A DNA stretch of 16,538 bases, taken from assembly GCA_035540755.1 (NCBI GenBank), contig DATLGD010000233.1, forward strand, positions 1 through 16,538, in the 5' to 3' direction. The position numbers and the translations under genes were made by a program. This document shows positions 14,927 through 16,538 of this stretch, in pieces. Below the pieces are notes generated by a model. The model was not told the origin of the DNA. It did not search any database and worked only from the letters and a program-made list of their open reading frames with translations. Within the stretch, counting starts at the first letter, position 1, and every line of letters begins with the position of its first letter. Origin of the DNA: DATLGD01 sp035540755. Its GTDB lineage: Bacteria; Actinomycetota; Actinomycetes; Mycobacteriales; SCTD01.

Positions 14927-14930
<4 letters not shown>
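14346..14930 (-). CDS. ybeY: Endoribonuclease YbeY (rRNA maturation factor)
   Basis: 194-residue metal-dependent RNase involved in 16S rRNA 3'-end maturation and ribosome quality control. The zinc motif HGVLHLLGFDH (127-137) gives ligands H127, H131 and H137, and TDVLAFPMD (61-69) is the other signature. The conserved domain ends near residue 155. The remaining Gly/Ala/Gln/Asp-rich tail (159-194) is not family sequence and lies antisense to the end of the MFS gene. GTG 14930 overlaps the phoH stop as GTGA, and GGAGG lies eight bases upstream, so translation is coupled to phoH. In the usual gene order the CBS protein follows ybeY; here a 5.7-kb plus-strand block intervenes. Confidence 0.94.

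Positions 14931-16538
<1,608 letters not shown>

Overview
The window is very GC-rich DNA whose gene content and order point to a high-GC Gram-positive (Actinomycetes). The backbone on the minus strand is phoH - ybeY - CorC/HlyC-type CBS protein - cytidine-deaminase-like protein - era - recO - uppS - glyS. This is the order I recall from Mycobacterium (the Rv2357c to Rv2368c block). The style of the proteins suggests the Geodermatophilaceae (Blastococcus, Geodermatophilus, Modestobacter), but that family call is inference.

Layout. Bases 1-2740 hold the glyS start (its last residues lie beyond the left edge), a BCP-type peroxiredoxin, a small ABM-like protein and a small membrane protein. Bases 2740-4298 carry uppS and recO (minus, GTGA overlap). 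Bases 4411-5985 are a plus-strand membrane-anchored EAL phosphodiesterase. It meets era tail to tail, and both stop codons lie in one CTAG. Bases 5982-8644 are era, the cytidine-deaminase-like gene and the CBS protein (minus). Bases 8735-12751 are a tightly packed plus-strand zinc operon, znuA-znuC-znuB-zur, followed without a gap by a lytic transglycosylase lipoprotein. A good Zur box lies before znuA. Bases 12859-14456 hold a small membrane protein and an MFS transporter. Bases 14346-16538 hold ybeY and phoH (minus); phoH is cut by the right edge.

How the genes fit together. The zinc block is a self-contained uptake system under its own repressor: Zur senses zinc and probably represses from the box at 8699-8713. 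ZnuA binds zinc outside the cell, ZnuB is the permease and ZnuC the ATPase. The minus-strand genes serve RNA and ribosome maintenance (YbeY, Era, PhoH), recombination repair (RecO), cell-wall lipid carrier synthesis (UppS) and translation (GlyS).

The most striking element is a 357-residue in-frame intein inside PhoH (15278-16348). It begins with Ala, not Cys or Ser, has Trp in block B, Cys at the block F nucleophile position and Thr as the +1 residue. This is the Trp-Cys-Thr signature of class 3 inteins. It also carries a LAGLIDADG homing endonuclease domain and sits just before the PhoH Walker B motif. No CRISPR array, insertion sequence, tRNA or rRNA was seen, and no stretch over 300 bases lacks a gene.
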